DNA of 64,000 nt from positions 33,765-97,764 of the forward strand of contig PNJU01000011.1 of assembly GCA_013822015.1 (NCBI GenBank), read 5' to 3'. How positions within the stretch are numbered: position 1 is the first letter of the stretch; the number at the start of each line of letters is the position of its first letter. The notes beneath the pieces were generated by a model. The model saw only the letters and a list, made by a program, of their open reading frames with translations. It had not been told where the DNA came from and searched no databases. The translations under genes and the position numbers were made by a program. The DNA comes from Candidatus Puniceispirillum sp. (GTDB taxonomy: Bacteria; Pseudomonadota; Alphaproteobacteria; Caedimonadales; UBA1908). Shown here in pieces: positions 7,995 through 16,880 of this stretch.

Positions 7995-8885
7995 TCACAA
8001 TGCTGAAAAAGCGTCTTTATAAAAAGAAATAAGTTTTTTATTTTTTTCATAGCCTGCAATGTTTTCTTCACAAATGATGAAATAGGTGTTAGTTGGCCCT
8101 GCTAGCTCAGGTAAAACAGGCACAAGATCATATTTTTTTAGATCTGGATGTTGTGGCGGTACGGATATAATACCTACGTCTTTTGAGCAAATGTAACACC
8201 TTTTAAGATGAGCATCTATGTCCATATATGCCTTCCTCGGGTTATTTTTTGGCCTACCAATATGTAGGTGCCAATTTAAATCATCGGGCCTATTGCCGTA
8301 AATTGAATATGCAACAAGCTGGTGTTTATCTAGATCTTCTGGAGACTCCGGTTTTCCATGTTTTTCTAAATAACCCTTGGACGCGTATAGGCGCAAAGTA
8401 AGCGATATAAGAGGTTCTTGGACATATCCAGTAAGGTTTTCTATATAAGGGCTTATGAGGATGTCAGTGTTTAATTTTTCAGCAAGTGATAGACCATCGG
8501 AAGAGAGAAGAGTCATGCGCGTATGTGGGTTAGCGATGATGAATTTGTCGATAAATGTTTCAATATATCTTGTTAAGATGCTTGAGGGAGCCAGTGTTTT
8601 GATGTGATCCATGTTATGCCCTCTACGGTTATTTTGCCACTCGGTTTCAGACCGAAGCATATTATAAACCTTTTCCGCTGTCAATAAAAGATGTTCCCCT
8701 TCTATTGTTAAGGACAAACCGGATTCAAGCCTATTAAACAATTTGATACCAAGTTCTTTTTCTAGAGAACGAATTGAGGCGCTGACGGCAGGGGAGGTTT
8801 TATTTTGCAGTTCAGCTGCCCTGTTGATTGAGCCCGCACAAGCGGTTAAATAGAAAATTCGTAATTTATCCCAACTAAAACGCAT
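7995..8885 (-). CDS. LysR-family transcriptional regulator
   Basis: The protein is 296 aa, the usual length. The N-terminal winged HTH (FYLTACAGSINRAAELQ...SPAVSASIRSLEKELGIKLF) is typical of the family, followed by a linker helix and a periplasmic-binding-protein-like effector domain. The effector domain is shorter on obvious motifs, so no ligand can be suggested. The gene is AT-rich like its neighbours in the element. A target could be the downstream unknown gene or the LuxI-like operon. No divergent partner lies upstream: the next gene is the PLD protein, also leftward, about 150 bp away. Confidence 0.9.
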   Translation of the reverse strand: MRFSWDKLRIFYLTACAGSINRAAELQNKTSPAVSASIRSLEKELGIKLFNRLESGLSLTIEGEHLLLTAEKVYNMLRSETEWQNNRRGHNMDHIKTLAPSSILTRYIETFIDKFIIANPHTRMTLLSSDGLSLAEKLNTDILISPYIENLTGYVQEPLISLTLRLYASKGYLEKHGKPESPEDLDKHQLVAYSIYGNRPDDLNWHLHIGRPKNNPRKAYMDIDAHLKRCYICSKDVGIISVPPQHPDLKKYDLVPVLPELAGPTNTYFIICEENIAGYEKNKKLISFYKDAFSAL

Positions 8886-9036
8886 CTCACGATCTTGTTA
8901 CTTGTGCTATTTATATATATTGTCTCATAAATTCATTCTTATTTTGTTGACTTTTTGTTAACAAAAAGCAAATTGTCTGTAGGGTTATTTTGCAAAGAAA
9001 CTATAAGTATGATCCCCTATTGCTGCCCTGGCTAAA

Positions 9037-9615
9037 TTATTTTGAGCCTTGTGTTGCTCTCATGCGCTCCTCCCAGTTTTTTTTGTACTGTTTAGCAAGC
9101 TCAGGGCTCTCAATGAAGAGGATGTTCTCGGCATTACGAAACTGAGCGGCGTTGGTCCAGTTGTAAGATCCTGTCACAACGGTTTTGCCATCGATGATCA
9201 TGACCTTGTTGTGGGAAATGGCAACGGTCTTATCAAAGGTGATGGACACACCTTGGGTTGCAAGGAGGGAAAGTTGTGTTCTTTCCCTCTCGCGTTGTCC
9301 ATCATCGGCAATGACGTGAACCTTGATGCCACGCCTTTGTGCATTGATGAGAGCCTCGGCTATAGGCCTAGCGGTGAACGAGTAGGACATGACCAAGATC
9401 TCGCTTTTAGCGGCATCAATGGCACGCACAATTTTATTTTGGCATTGACCCCCTGGCGTAAAGCAGGCCTCCATGCGCACGCCACTTTTCTCGTCAACGA
9501 TGATAGGAAAAGCAAGCTGGCGGATCGCTTCATAGACGAGCAGTGTAATGACCGCCGCAAGAATGGAGGAAATCGTCCATTTTGGGGACAAAAGAGAAAC
9601 GCGGCGCCTGCTCAT
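9037..9615 (-). CDS. Phospholipase D-superfamily nuclease-like protein
   Basis: The protein is 192 aa with a single HKD motif (HNKVMIIDG, H135/K137/D142, followed by GSYNWTNAAQFRNAEN), matching the small PLD-family endonucleases related to plasmid-borne Nuc and the PLD proteins of intracellular alphaproteobacteria. A hydrophobic helix at about 15-36 indicates a membrane anchor or uncleaved signal, so the catalytic part probably lies outside the cytoplasm. It is translationally coupled to the Fic gene (ATGA overlap). The N-terminal 19 residues are nearly repeated in the gene at 10998-11291, evidence of local duplication. Confidence 0.88.
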   Translation of the reverse strand: MSRRRVSLLSPKWTISSILAAVITLLVYEAIRQLAFPIIVDEKSGVRMEACFTPGGQCQNKIVRAIDAAKSEILVMSYSFTARPIAEALINAQRRGIKVHVIADDGQRERERTQLSLLATQGVSITFDKTVAISHNKVMIIDGKTVVTGSYNWTNAAQFRNAENILFIESPELAKQYKKNWEERMRATQGSK

Positions 9616-10703
9616 GGGTTTGTCTTCCTTGCGAGTCTATATCTTGTGGCTTTGCCTTCCCCAAGGCGTTCTAAACGTTTCATATGGACAAGTTTTTTGA
9701 TGATTTCCTCAACAGTGCGCTGCGGAAAACCGAGTGCTTGGGTTGCATCTTTGCGCGCAAACTCTGTGCCTCTCTCATTCGCCCATTCCCATAGTGCAAG
9801 CTGCTTTTGGGACAACAAGTACTCTATGGTATCTTGTTGCATAAGCCTCATGAAGCGAGCGCTTTGTTCTTTCATAGCGCGTAGGAAGAAAAGGAGCCAA
9901 GCTGAGATGTCTTCGTTTTCTGTTTTCCAAGTTTGTTGAGTTTTATTAAGAGCAAGGTAGTAGTCGATCTTTCTTTCTTCAATGATTTGCTCATGGGAGG
10001 TTACTTTTGTAAAAAGATACCCCTGTTGCAGCAACATCAGATTGGTTATAAGGCGGCTTGTTCTGCCATTTCCATCTTGAAAAGGATGTATGGCAAGATA
10101 TTCAAAAATGAAATTCCCAATGAGTATGAGAGGATGTTTTGCGTGTTGTGCACTTGCCCAGTGGTACCAATCAACGAGCTCTTGCATCTCTTTTGTAACA
10201 AGATACGGCGGCGTTGGTTCAAATATAACGCCTACAACATTGCCGGAAGGATCTTTGGCTTCTACGCGATTTGAGCCACACTTGTATTTTCCGCGATGCC
10301 CAGCATCCTTCTCGCTCACGCGTAACATCTCTTGATGAAGGTGCAAAATGGAGGATTGAGAAAGGGGTATGCCTTCATAACTTTTGAAAATGAATTCGAG
10401 GCACTCGAGATAACCTACAATTTCCTGTTCGTCTCGTGTCTTAAACTTTTTTACCCGCAGGCCCTTGTATAAGTCTTCAACCTCATCGTCCGTTAATCTG
10501 TTTCCCTCAATACGGTTCGAGGCCCCAGTGGATGTGACAATGACTGATTTTGTGATGCGCTCCAGTGTTTGCGGCAACAAATGTGTTGTCACGATCCAAC
10601 TGTTTTTAACGGCATCAATTTCCGCGATAAGGCTGTAGAACTCTTCTATGATATTTGATGAGAGACTGAGCCTTGTTTGCAGGCGAAATGTATCCCATGC
10701 CAT
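9612..10703 (-). CDS. Class II Fic-domain protein (probable AMP transferase)
   Basis: The protein is 363 aa. The catalytic motif HPFQDGNGR (206-214) is complete, giving an AMP-transferase or related NMP-transferase. An inhibitory helix motif S-N-R-I-E-G (62-67) lies in the N-terminal part of the same chain, so it is a self-inhibited class II Fic and needs no separate antitoxin. The C-terminal part looks like a winged helix (RKDATQALGFPQRTVEEIIK), common in this subfamily. The ATG at 10703 is chosen over a TTG 18 bp upstream. Just upstream are inverted and direct repeats that may bind the protein for autoregulation. Targets are unknown. Confidence 0.92.
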   Translation of the reverse strand: MAWDTFRLQTRLSLSSNIIEEFYSLIAEIDAVKNSWIVTTHLLPQTLERITKSVIVTSTGASNRIEGNRLTDDEVEDLYKGLRVKKFKTRDEQEIVGYLECLEFIFKSYEGIPLSQSSILHLHQEMLRVSEKDAGHRGKYKCGSNRVEAKDPSGNVVGVIFEPTPPYLVTKEMQELVDWYHWASAQHAKHPLILIGNFIFEYLAIHPFQDGNGRTSRLITNLMLLQQGYLFTKVTSHEQIIEERKIDYYLALNKTQQTWKTENEDISAWLLFFLRAMKEQSARFMRLMQQDTIEYLLSQKQLALWEWANERGTEFARKDATQALGFPQRTVEEIIKKLVHMKRLERLGEGKATRYRLARKTNP

Positions 10704-10726
10704 GTTCTTTTTACCTTGCAAGCTCT

Positions 10727-10806
10727 ATGTGAGATCATGTGAGATCATGTGACAAAAGTCAAGTCACATATCTGATATGTGAGATCATGTGATATTATGT
10801 GAGAAA
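10727..10806. repeat. ATGTGA(GATC) repeat cluster upstream of fic
   Basis: The unit ATGTGAGATC occurs at least three times (near 10737, 10748 and 10788), with further ATGTGA copies beside them. A near-perfect palindrome TCACATATCTGATATGTGA lies at about 10764-10782. The cluster covers the expected promoter of the Fic-PLD operon and is best read as an operator. A diverged copy occurs at about 11690-11755 next to the Fic remnant. Confidence 0.7.
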
Positions 10807-10837
10807 TGCTTTCAGTTCTTTTGTAAGCCCTGGTCCA

Positions 10838-10928
10838 GCTCATTCAAATGACGCGTCGGCATCTTTTTTTGAACAGGGCGTTGATTGCCCAAAACTGCTG
10901 CGAAACATGCGATGGAGGAGTGGCTCAT
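10838..10928 (-). pseudogene. Internally deleted remnant of the exported-protein gene seen at 16386-16880
   Basis: The 3' end of the gene at 16386 (around ACGCGTCGGC...GAACAGGGCGTTGATTGCC) is repeated here almost exactly, followed directly by sequence matching its 5' end and ribosome-site region (TGGAGTAGCTGTTCATGA-like, then CTTTCTGGTT). The middle of the gene is missing and the frame is shifted. This is a decayed duplicate with a large internal deletion. Confidence 0.75.
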
Positions 10929-10997
10929 GATTGATCTCCCTTTCTGGTTTTCTCAATTTTTGTTGGATATGAGCCCCTCTTTTTCAAAGATAATCTC

Positions 10998-11291
10998 TTA
11001 GATATTCTTATGACTTCTCTCAAGGTGGATGAGGTGTTCCAGTTCTTCTTCAAGTTCTTCTTTCATCTTTGTCAGCGCGTGGGGAGGCATCTCGCCCAAA
11101 TCATTATCGTCATGTGTGGTGGCCTTCATGAGTTCTTCCTCCTTTGACAAATGAGTCATGGCTTTTCTTATGGCGTCGGCAATTTTCCAAAGAGCAATAG
11201 CACACTTTTTTGCTGCTCTGCCAAAGTAGAGCACAAAAACGGAGGAAATCGTCCGTTTTGGGGGCAAAAGAGAAACACGACGCCTTGTCAT
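10998..11291 (-). CDS. Small protein with PLD-derived N-terminus (chimeric)
   Basis: The protein is 97 aa. The first 17 residues (MTRRRVSLLPPKRTISS) almost match the start of the PLD protein at 9037-9615, and the DNA around the start is similar too. The rest is unrelated: a helical segment and an acidic, Glu-rich tail (MKEELEEELEHLIHLE). It appears to arise from recombination between a duplicated PLD 5' end and another sequence. No function can be assigned; it may not be expressed. Confidence 0.45.
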   Translation of the reverse strand: MTRRRVSLLPPKRTISSVFVLYFGRAAKKCAIALWKIADAIRKAMTHLSKEEELMKATTHDDNDLGEMPPHALTKMKEELEEELEHLIHLERSHKNI

Positions 11292-11293
11292 GA

Positions 11294-11560
11294 TTACTTT
11301 TGCGATAAAAATCTCATGGCTGAAATGACACTAAAGACAAGATGGTGAATCGCACTATTGTACTCTTGCGCCTTGTGTTCAAACTCGAATGCTTCATCCA
11401 GAGAAGCACCATTTATAAGTGCGTAACTTATCCATTGCCCAAATTCCTCGACAGTTTCCTCTTATAAACTTGGATTTTCTATTCGTCGAACTATGTAAAA
11501 CAAAAAGCCATTTGTTCGGTATGGGTCAAAATCACTGACATGTCTGCAATATGTCATGTA
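11294..11560 (-). pseudogene. Broken unknown reading frame with one in-frame stop
   Basis: A leftward frame of about 88 codons runs from the Fic-remnant junction to a TAA at 11294-11296. It is interrupted by a single TAA at 11462-11464. The downstream part (EETVEEFGQWISYALINGAS... ending AMRFLSQK) looks like coding sequence. No start codon is convincing, and no family is recognised. Its stop lies 2 bp before the ATG of the gene at 10998-11291. Confidence 0.45.
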
Positions 11561-11561
11561 G

Positions 11562-11669
11562 TCAGATGTTTTTAACGGCATCAATTTCCGCGATACGGCT
11601 GTAGACCTCTTCTATGATATTTGATGAGATATTGGGTCTTGTGTGCAGGCGAAATGTATCCCAGGCTAT
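11562..11669 (-). pseudogene. Remnant of a duplicated fic 5' end
   Basis: Reading leftward, this segment repeats the first 34 codons of the Fic gene at 9612-10703 (AWDTFRL...IIEEVYSRIAEIDAVKN) with scattered substitutions. The start codon is ATA instead of ATG, and after DAVKN the match breaks into a stop. It cannot make a protein and marks an old duplication of the Fic locus. Confidence 0.85.
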
Positions 11670-11689
11670 GTTCTTTTTACCCCATGAGC

Positions 11690-11755
11690 TATACGTGAGA
11701 TTATGTGATAAATATCAAGCCACGTGCATCATATGTGAGATTATATGAGACAAGA
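11690..11755. repeat. Second copy of the fic-promoter repeat cluster
   Basis: Sequence upstream of the Fic remnant repeats the operator-like region of the intact gene: GTGAGATTATGTGA, a CACGTGCATCATATGTGA arm and ATGTGAGATTATATGAGA. It has drifted but keeps the spacing of the copy at 10727-10806. The interval 11756-11826 up to the efflux gene shows nothing further. Confidence 0.7.
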
Positions 11756-11826
11756 AAAACGCCCCGCTGTTAACCCACTTTAGGATCAAGGACCACATCC
11801 TTATGAAGGCAGTGCGCAGTGAGCCA

Positions 11827-14800
11827 CTATGTCTGTTTTCTTCTTGAAAACAACTTGTAAAGAACAGGTATAATAATCATGGTGAGCAACGTGGATGTTA
11901 TTAAACCGCCTATCACGACAGTTGCCAAAGGTTTTTGAACTTCAGCTCCTGTGCCTGTGGAAAGGGCCATGGGCACAAATCCAAGAGATGCCACAAGTGC
12001 TGTCATCAAAACGGGGCGCAGGCGCGTGAGAGCGCCACTTTTAATGGCATTGTCTAATGTGTCATTTTTAAGATTTTCATTAATTGTTGTGACCATCACA
12101 AGTCCATTGAGTACAGAAATTCCTGAAAGAGCAATAAATCCAACAGCAGCAGAAATAGAAAAAGGAATGCCACGAAGCCATAAGCTTAAAATGCCACCCG
12201 TCAGCGCAAGAGGGACGGCTGTAAAGATAAATAAAGCACCTTGTACAGAGTTGAGAGCTGCGAATAAAAGCATAAAAATCATGAAAAAACACCCAGGAAC
12301 AACCCAGTATAATCTTTCTTTTGCTTCAATGAGGTTTTTGAACTGCCCACCCCATTCTATCCAAGATCCTGTTGATATATTAAGGGACTGATCCATTGAT
12401 TTTTTTGCGCTGTCTACAAATGTTGCGATATCACTCCCTCTTACATTGGCTTGAACCACAACACGTCTTTTGCCGTTTTCACGACTGATTTGATTCGGTC
12501 CATCCGTTATAACAAGATCAACGACTTCTTTGAGGGGGATGGAAACAATTTTTTCTTTTTCTGCATTTGATATTTGATCTTTTGTTTTTACTGGGCTTTT
12601 AAGAAAAAGAGGTAAATTTCCAAGCACTGTAAAATCCCCTCGAAGGTGCTCTTGAAGTTTGATAATAATATCAAAGCGTTTGTCGCCCTCAAACACAACC
12701 CCCGCTTCCTTGCCGCCTATAGCGATGGAAATAACATTTAAAATGTCGCTCACATTCAGACCAAGACGCGCCATTTTATCATGATTGATTTTAAAATCTA
12801 AGATGGGTAATCCTGTTGTTTGCTCTACTTTGACGTCTGCTGCCCCTTTGATGTTGCGTAGGATGCCCGCAATTTGGTTAGCGGTATCATTGATAGTTTT
12901 AAAATCATCACCATAAACCTTTACAGCGACATCACTTCGTACACCTGCGATAAGTTCATTGAATCGCATTTGTATAGGTTGCGTAAACTCATAATTATTA
13001 CCAGGAATATATGACACGGATTGTTGAATTTTTTCAATAAGTTCCGATTTTCTAAGGCCAGGATGAGGCCATTCTTCCCTTGGTTTAAAAATAATAAAGG
13101 TATCCGACACATTTGGTGGCATGGGATCGGCTGCCATTTCCGCTGTTCCTGTTTTTGAAAAAACAAAAGAAACTTCTGGGAAAGAAGCAATCGTTTTCTC
13201 AATCTCAAACTGAAGAGATTGAGAACTTGTGAGGGATGTACTAGGGATACGCATGGCGTGCATTGCCAAGTCTTTTTCATCCAGAGTAGGGACAAATTCT
13301 TGTCCTAGTTGAAAAAAAAGAACAATAGAAAAACCAAAGGCTGCTACGGCTGATAAAAGGATCTTTTTTGGTTTTTGCAAAACATAATCGAGAGCTTTTT
13401 CATAAAAACAAGTCACTTTAGAGATAAACTGATCCGCATGTTCTTCTTGATTCCCTTTGATAAAAACACTGCACATGGCGGGGATAAACGTGATTGAAAG
13501 AATAAAAGCACTGATCAACGCAACAATCACCGTAATGGCCATTGGATGAAACATTTTTCCTTCAACACCACTAAATGTTAGAAGAGGAATATAAACCAAA
13601 ATTAGAATCGCCTGCCCATAAAGTGTGGGGCGGCTCATTTCTTTTGTTGCGGCAACAACTTCATGAAGTCGCTCAGAAAGATGAAGTGACCTTTTTAACT
13701 GAGTTGATTTTTCATTGATGCGACGCAATAAATTTTCAACAATAATGACCGAGCCATCCACCAAAAGACCAAAGTCCAAAGCTCCTAGGCTCATTAAATT
13801 TGCACTTGTGCGTGTTCCAATCATGCCCATGGATGTCATAAGCATGGTGATCGGAATGACGGACGCTGTGATAAGCGCCGCCCTGAAATTTTTAAGCATT
13901 AAAAAAAGAATCACAATGACTAAAAGTGCACCTTCGGTAAGATTCTTTCCAACCGTTTTAATGGTCGCATCAACTAATTTTGTACGATTAAGAACCGTTT
14001 GCGCATGAATACCGGGCGGTAGATTTTTGATAACCTCACGAAATTTTTGATCAACAGCATCGGCCACAATACGGCTGTTGGAACCAATGAGCATCAATGC
14101 TGTCCCTACAACCGCATCCGCCCCATTTTCACTCCCACTTCCTGTGCGAAGCTCTTTTCCTATTTCGACATGTGCCACATCTTTAAGGTAAACAGGCGTT
14201 CCATTTTTAGACGTCACGACGATATTTTGAATATGTTCAATTGTTTCCGTTCGTCCATCAGATCTAACCGTTAAGGATTCACCATTTTTTTCAATATACC
14301 CTGCGCCTACACTTAGGTTATTGTTTTCAACAATGTTTTGGATGTCAGAGAAGCTTAAGCCTAAAGCGATAAGTTTATAAGGATCAGGTTGAACGTGGTA
14401 CTGTTTGACATAACCGCCAATAGAATCAATGCCTGCGACACCTGGAGTAATCCGAAGCTGTGGTTTAATAACCCAATCTTGTATTGTGCGAAGATAGCCC
14501 GCTTTTTCATGAGCCCTTGTCAGTCGTTGTCCTTCTGGTGTTAAATAGCTTCCATCTGATTGAAATCCAGGCTTACCATTCTCAATTTTAGTCTTTTGGG
14601 GATCTTCAAACTGTAAGGTCCACATATAGATTTCACCAAGACCTGTGGAGATGGCGCCCATTTTGGGGTCTGTATTGGGAGGTAAATTTTCCTTAGCTTC
14701 TGTCAATTTTTCGCTGACTTGTTGTCGTGCGAAATAAATATTCACGCTGTCATCAAAAATTGCCGTGACTTGAGAAAACCCATTACGGGAAAGAGAGCGT

Positions 14801-15045
14801 GTCGATTGCAGTCCTGGGATTCCTGAAAGGGCCGTTTCAATGGGAAATGTAACTTGCTTTTCCATTTCAAAAGGTGAAAACCCGGGCACACTTGTATTAA
14901 TTTGAACTTGATTATTCGTAATATCGGGTACCGCATCAATGGGTAAAAATTTAAGACTTATGGCCCCAAACAATGTAATCAATGCAACTAAAAAAATGAC
15001 AAGATATCGCTTTTGTGTCACCCATTGAACGATTTTTTCAAGCAT
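11827..15045 (-). CDS. czcA: CzcA-type heavy-metal RND efflux pump
   Basis: The 1072-aa inner-membrane proton/metal antiporter is of full family length. The transmembrane helix 4 signature DFGLLVDGSVIIVEN (about residue 420) is of the Czc/Cnr type for divalent ions (Zn, Co, Cd, Ni), not the copper/silver CusA type, which has an AIGAMVDA-like sequence there. It starts at an ATG preceded by GGAGG and lies 15 bp downstream of the partner adaptor gene, forming an operon. No outer-membrane CzcC gene is present in the window, so it must share a channel or be incomplete. The pair is more AT-rich than the flanking tra genes, which suggests acquired cargo. Confidence 0.92.
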   Translation of the reverse strand: MLEKIVQWVTQKRYLVIFLVALITLFGAISLKFLPIDAVPDITNNQVQINTSVPGFSPFEMEKQVTFPIETALSGIPGLQSTRSLSRNGFSQVTAIFDDSVNIYFARQQVSEKLTEAKENLPPNTDPKMGAISTGLGEIYMWTLQFEDPQKTKIENGKPGFQSDGSYLTPEGQRLTRAHEKAGYLRTIQDWVIKPQLRITPGVAGIDSIGGYVKQYHVQPDPYKLIALGLSFSDIQNIVENNNLSVGAGYIEKNGESLTVRSDGRTETIEHIQNIVVTSKNGTPVYLKDVAHVEIGKELRTGSGSENGADAVVGTALMLIGSNSRIVADAVDQKFREVIKNLPPGIHAQTVLNRTKLVDATIKTVGKNLTEGALLVIVILFLMLKNFRAALITASVIPITMLMTSMGMIGTRTSANLMSLGALDFGLLVDGSVIIVENLLRRINEKSTQLKRSLHLSERLHEVVAATKEMSRPTLYGQAILILVYIPLLTFSGVEGKMFHPMAITVIVALISAFILSITFIPAMCSVFIKGNQEEHADQFISKVTCFYEKALDYVLQKPKKILLSAVAAFGFSIVLFFQLGQEFVPTLDEKDLAMHAMRIPSTSLTSSQSLQFEIEKTIASFPEVSFVFSKTGTAEMAADPMPPNVSDTFIIFKPREEWPHPGLRKSELIEKIQQSVSYIPGNNYEFTQPIQMRFNELIAGVRSDVAVKVYGDDFKTINDTANQIAGILRNIKGAADVKVEQTTGLPILDFKINHDKMARLGLNVSDILNVISIAIGGKEAGVVFEGDKRFDIIIKLQEHLRGDFTVLGNLPLFLKSPVKTKDQISNAEKEKIVSIPLKEVVDLVITDGPNQISRENGKRRVVVQANVRGSDIATFVDSAKKSMDQSLNISTGSWIEWGGQFKNLIEAKERLYWVVPGCFFMIFMLLFAALNSVQGALFIFTAVPLALTGGILSLWLRGIPFSISAAVGFIALSGISVLNGLVMVTTINENLKNDTLDNAIKSGALTRLRPVLMTALVASLGFVPMALSTGTGAEVQKPLATVVIGGLITSTLLTMIIIPVLYKLFSRRKQT

Positions 15046-15060
15046 TATAAAGCCTCCCGC

Positions 15061-16281
15061 TCAATGAGAATGTTCAGCTTCGCTTTTTTCAAGCTCTGCT
15101 TTTAAAAGAAAAGAATTTTTGATGACAATCTCATCTCCTTCGCTGAGGCCATTGACGATTTCGACAAAGTCACCTGTGTTTTCTTCTTTGATGCTGACTC
15201 TTTGAGGCTCAAATTTATCGGTTGCTGTCTTCTTAAAAACAATAAGCCCTTGTTCATCCCTTTGAAGCGCTGAGCTTGGAAGGCTTACAAGATCTGCAGT
15301 CTCATCCACAACAATTTGTGCTTTAATAAAATCACCGGGATGCAGTTTACGTTCTGTATTCGAAAGCTCAATGATCGCGCGACCTGTTCGACTCTCTTCA
15401 CTCATCACAGGGCTTACATACATGATCGTTCCAGAACAAATAAGTTGCCCGCCATGGGCAAAGATATCAACTTTTTGATCTTTCTTAATCATAGGGAGTT
15501 CTTCAGAAGATATAGCAAGATTGACCCAAACCGTATCAAGATTTGCAATCACAAAAACTTGGCCGTCGTTTGAAATAACTTCACCAAGAGTGAGGTGACG
15601 CTCAATAATTTTGCCGTCAATCGGGGCATCAATGGTATAAAGATTTAAAGGTGTATTTTGATCAGCGAGTTTATTAATTTGCTCCTCTGTCATGCTCAGT
15701 GCTAAAAGTTTTTGTTTGGCTTGCTCAAGATTGATTTTGGCATTTTCATAAAGATTGCGTGTTTGAATAAATTGAACCTCAGCTTTTACTTTTTGTTTCA
15801 AAAGTTTTTCATCACGCTCATAAAGGTCTTTTTGCAAACTAAGATTTTTATGAGCTGAAAGATAAGCTGACTTTGCTTCTGCCATCTCTCGACTTTGAAT
15901 TGTGGCAAGAGATTCACCTAATTTTACTGTATCACCTAGCCCTTTAAAAATATCTTTAACGGTTCCAGGAACAGTCGGGACAACGTGGGTCACCTTGTTT
16001 TCATTAAGGGTAATTTGGCCTGGAAAAGTGAGCCTTTTTTGGAAATGACTCTTACTTAACGTCATCGTCTGAATGTCAAATCGTTTGATTTGATCCGGGG
16101 AGAGGGTAATGCTTTTTTCTTCAGGTTTTTCCTCGCTATGCTTTTCGTCTTGCACATGAGACTCATGTGGATGATTGAGTGATTCACCAGGTTCGGCTAA
16201 AAAGACTTTAAAAAGTGTAAATGCAGTAGAGAACGTAATCAGCATTATAATGCTGACGATAATTATTTTTTTCTTTTTCAC
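15061..16281 (-). CDS. czcB: CzcB-type periplasmic adaptor (membrane fusion protein)
   Basis: The 406-aa adaptor links the RND pump to an outer-membrane channel. Seen: an N-terminal anchor helix, a His-rich stretch (HPHESHVQDEKHSEE) and a His-containing C-terminus (EAEHSH) that can bind metal, a lipoyl-like region (VPGTVKDIFKGLGDTVKLG), a coiled-coil hairpin (about 165-225), and a second lipoyl half with IDAPIDGKIIERHLTLGE. It starts at GTG with AAGGT upstream. It is co-transcribed with the pump. Confidence 0.9.
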   Translation of the reverse strand: MKKKKIIIVSIIMLITFSTAFTLFKVFLAEPGESLNHPHESHVQDEKHSEEKPEEKSITLSPDQIKRFDIQTMTLSKSHFQKRLTFPGQITLNENKVTHVVPTVPGTVKDIFKGLGDTVKLGESLATIQSREMAEAKSAYLSAHKNLSLQKDLYERDEKLLKQKVKAEVQFIQTRNLYENAKINLEQAKQKLLALSMTEEQINKLADQNTPLNLYTIDAPIDGKIIERHLTLGEVISNDGQVFVIANLDTVWVNLAISSEELPMIKKDQKVDIFAHGGQLICSGTIMYVSPVMSEESRTGRAIIELSNTERKLHPGDFIKAQIVVDETADLVSLPSSALQRDEQGLIVFKKTATDKFEPQRVSIKEENTGDFVEIVNGLSEGDEIVIKNSFLLKAELEKSEAEHSH

Positions 16282-16385
16282 GGTTCAGGTTACCTTACAT
16301 ATAAAATCATCTTTCTTCAACAATTCACATTTGATCATAGCATGTCTATCGTTCATTTAAAATCATCTGCATAATTTTTTAAGGG

Positions 16386-16880
16386 TTAGTTCAGCTCTTC
16401 AAATGACGCGTCGGCTTCTGTTTTTGAACAGGGCGTTGATTGCCCAAAAAACTGCTGCATGAATGAAACGCCAGCCATGGCACTTTGCTGATGCATGGGA
16501 GAGAGGCCTAGAAATGCGGCATCAGGTTTTGAACAAGGGGAATGCATTTGTTGAAGGGCAAAGTTTTGGATTGCACTGGCATCTGCAACCGTTTTTTTCA
16601 ACCAATCGATGTCACACTTTTTCAAATGAACAGCAATGTGAGGGGGCAAAGTGGGTTTCTGGCGTAAGGGCGTTGTTTGAGGCGTTTGTGGTGTAGATTC
16701 CACTAGCTTCGTTGTTGGCTTGGCGCCAAACATTTCATCAAGGGCGCTCTCGAGGATAAGGTCTGGGTTGTGCGAGCCTTGGCCCTGACCCCTCGCAAAA
16801 CCCAATTCATCTTGTGAGCTGGCATACCCAGCGCATGCACAAAAAAGTGTCGCAAAAAATGTGATGGAGTAGCTGTTCAT
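16386..16880 (-). CDS. Small exported protein of unknown function
   Basis: The protein is 164 aa with a clear signal peptide (MNSYSITFFATLFCACAGYA), then a Pro/Thr/Gln-rich middle and four Cys residues after the leader (KKCDIDWL, SPCSKPDA, TPCSKTEA). The ATG at 16880 follows AGAAAGA, so the longer frame to 17018 is not used. A deleted copy lies at 10838-10928. It may be a periplasmic or surface protein of the element, possibly related to transfer because it sits beside traC/traD, but nothing identifies its role. The 210 bp between it and traD show no further gene. Confidence 0.6.
   Translation of the reverse strand: MNSYSITFFATLFCACAGYASSQDELGFARGQGQGSHNPDLILESALDEMFGAKPTTKLVESTPQTPQTTPLRQKPTLPPHIAVHLKKCDIDWLKKTVADASAIQNFALQQMHSPCSKPDAAFLGLSPMHQQSAMAGVSFMQQFFGQSTPCSKTEADASFEELN

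Noticed and set aside
9049-9939. Rightward 296-codon frame antisense to PLD and fic
   Set aside because: It is a shadow of two well-supported leftward genes with catalytic motifs and has no domain or ribosome site.
9612-10703. Fic as a toxin with a separate antitoxin
   Set aside because: The inhibitory S-xxx-E-G motif is inside the Fic chain, and no FicA-like gene adjoins.
10727-10806. Short repeats considered as a CRISPR array or plasmid iterons
   Set aside because: Unit spacing is irregular, there are no unique spacers and no cas or rep gene adjoins; position fits a promoter operator.
15061-16281. Assignment of the efflux pair to copper/silver (CusAB)
   Set aside because: The pump has the DFGxxVDGxxxxVEN signature of Zn/Co/Cd pumps rather than the CusA form.
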